In this document: piece by piece, positions 6,356-7,035 of the stretch | Layout: each line of letters starts with the position of its first letter | How positions within the stretch are numbered: position 1 is the first letter of the stretch | Source: Halobacteriovorax sp. | GTDB lineage: Bacteria > Bdellovibrionota > Bacteriovoracia > Bacteriovoracales > Bacteriovoracaceae | Direction: 5' to 3' | Length of the DNA stretch: 7,035 bases | Assembly: GCA_002686115.1 (NCBI GenBank) | Contig: NZAF01000171.1 | Span: 1-7,035 of the forward strand | Program-made: the position numbers and the translations under genes | Notes under the pieces: generated by a model | Told to the model about the DNA's origin: nothing | What the model saw: only the letters and a program-made list of their open reading frames with translations | The model's database searches: none

Positions 6356-7035
6356 TTATAAGAATTTTTGTACTAAGCTTACCGGTAGCATCGCTAATAG
6401 ACCACCAATTAGCCCAAGTATGATGTCTTGAAGAAATTTTACTGGAATGAAATTGGCATGTAGTGCATGACTGAAGATTCCTCCAGCAACCATTAACATG
6501 GCAATCGTTCCGATGATACCAAGAGATTTCATAATCCATGGCATAGAGTTTACAAACATGAGGCCTAGTGATTTTTTATCTTTTTCAATAAGATAGATTC
6601 CAAAGTCATCAATTTTAACGATTAGGCTCACAAGTCCATAAATGATAATACTTGCAAGAATTCCAACACTTGATAAACTTAATAGTCTCTCTAATAACTC
6701 GGCATTTATATAGCTATTGGCGATAACAATGATTTCAATAGATAGAATAAGATCAGTTTTAATCGCACCAAATACTTTTTGATTTTCACTGATGATCACC
6801 TTTTTTTTGATGACTTTATCTTTTGAAAAAAACTTTTCTACTATTTTATGTACACCTTCATAAGCGAGATAAAATCCACCTAGGATGAGAGTCCAGTTTA
6901 GAAGGGGAGGGTAAAAAGCATTGATACCAATGACTACTGCAATGGCAATAAGCTTGTTTATTAATGAGCCGGCAAAGATTTTCCCGACGATCGGTAACTC
7001 TCGACTTGGATTTACTCCATGTACGACCCCTGCAT
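6356..7035 (-). CDS. yedI: DUF808 / YedI-family inner-membrane protein, N-terminus cut by window edge
   Basis: Reading leftwards, the frame is open from the right edge (first full codon 7033-7031) to a TAA at 6358-6356, giving 225 residues. Several blocks closely resemble E. coli YedI as I recall it: ELPIVGKIFAGSLINKLI (13-29), GAIKTDLILSIEI (89-101), YGLVSLIVKIDDFG (132-145) and PWIMKSLGIIGTIAML (165-180). Hydrophobic segments lie at about 26-58, 94-108, 121-139, 166-187 and 202-222. Some tens of N-terminal residues are missing beyond the window; YedI is about 305 residues. A GTG at 6799-6797 is an internal valine (V79 of the visible part) and not the start, because conserved family sequence precedes it. 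The molecular function of DUF808 proteins is not established. It converges with the permease gene, leaving 2 bp between stop codons. Confidence 0.9.
   Translation of the reverse strand, partial: AGVVHGVNPSRELPIVGKIFAGSLINKLIAIAVVIGINAFYPPLLNWTLILGGFYLAYEGVHKIVEKFFSKDKVIKKKVIISENQKVFGAIKTDLILSIEIIVIANSYINAELLERLLSLSSVGILASIIIYGLVSLIVKIDDFGIYLIEKDKKSLGLMFVNSMPWIMKSLGIIGTIAMLMVAGGIFSHALHANFIPVKFLQDIILGLIGGLLAMLPVSLVQKFL

Noticed and set aside
6354..6369. TCTTATAAGA followed by five T residues as a terminator
   Set aside because: With a minimal loop only about three A/T-rich pairs remain, which is too weak for an intrinsic terminator.
6291..6539. 82-codon minus-strand open frame rich in Cys, Trp and His
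   Set aside because: It overlaps the DUF808 gene in another frame and the permease 3' end. Its composition is odd and it has no recognisable motif. It is a shadow frame.
6356..6799. A complete 147-residue gene starting at 6799
   Set aside because: The start would be a GTG internal to a longer frame that continues to the window edge with conserved YedI-family sequence. The real gene is longer and partial.

Overview
The window is AT-rich (by eye GC is in the mid-30s percent) Gram-negative chromosomal DNA. The proteins are didermal: an outer-membrane beta-barrel with a BamA-type C-terminus, a LolC/E-type permease and a YedI-like inner-membrane protein. Low GC, a class III-type prepilin and a FadIJ-type beta-oxidation pair would suit a Bacteriovorax/Halobacteriovorax-like member of the Bdellovibrionota. 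That lineage is inferred from general character and was not tested by a search.

Layout. Positions 1-102 hold the last 33 codons of an unidentified gene. A small prepilin-like gene follows (123-398), preceded by a perfect extended -10 promoter that would start transcription at or within a base of its ATG. After 149 bp without a gene comes an outer-membrane protein (548-1609) with a signal peptide, a periplasmic coiled coil and an apparent 8-stranded barrel. It ends in a strong intrinsic terminator (1640-1670). A new transcription unit then begins: fadI-type thiolase (1766-3052), fadJ-type multifunctional alpha subunit (3082-5205) and a LolC/E-like permease (5205-6353) whose ATG overlaps the fadJ stop codon as TAATG. 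A DUF808/YedI-family gene runs in from the right edge on the minus strand (6356-7035) and meets the permease gene tail to tail with 2 bp between stop codons.

Function. FadI and FadJ together would carry out the last three steps of each beta-oxidation cycle: hydration, NAD-dependent oxidation and thiolysis. All expected catalytic residues are present. The gene order (thiolase first), the thiolase's extra loop and the subunit lengths match the FadIJ/mitochondrial trifunctional branch. The permease is translationally placed with fadIJ, but its ATPase partner is not in the window. The pilin-like and barrel genes are separate surface functions.

I see no defence system, CRISPR array, RNA gene, insertion sequence or clearly novel multigene system here. 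The points most worth following up are the leaderless-looking prepilin, the coiled-coil-tethered barrel and the fadIJ-permease coupling.
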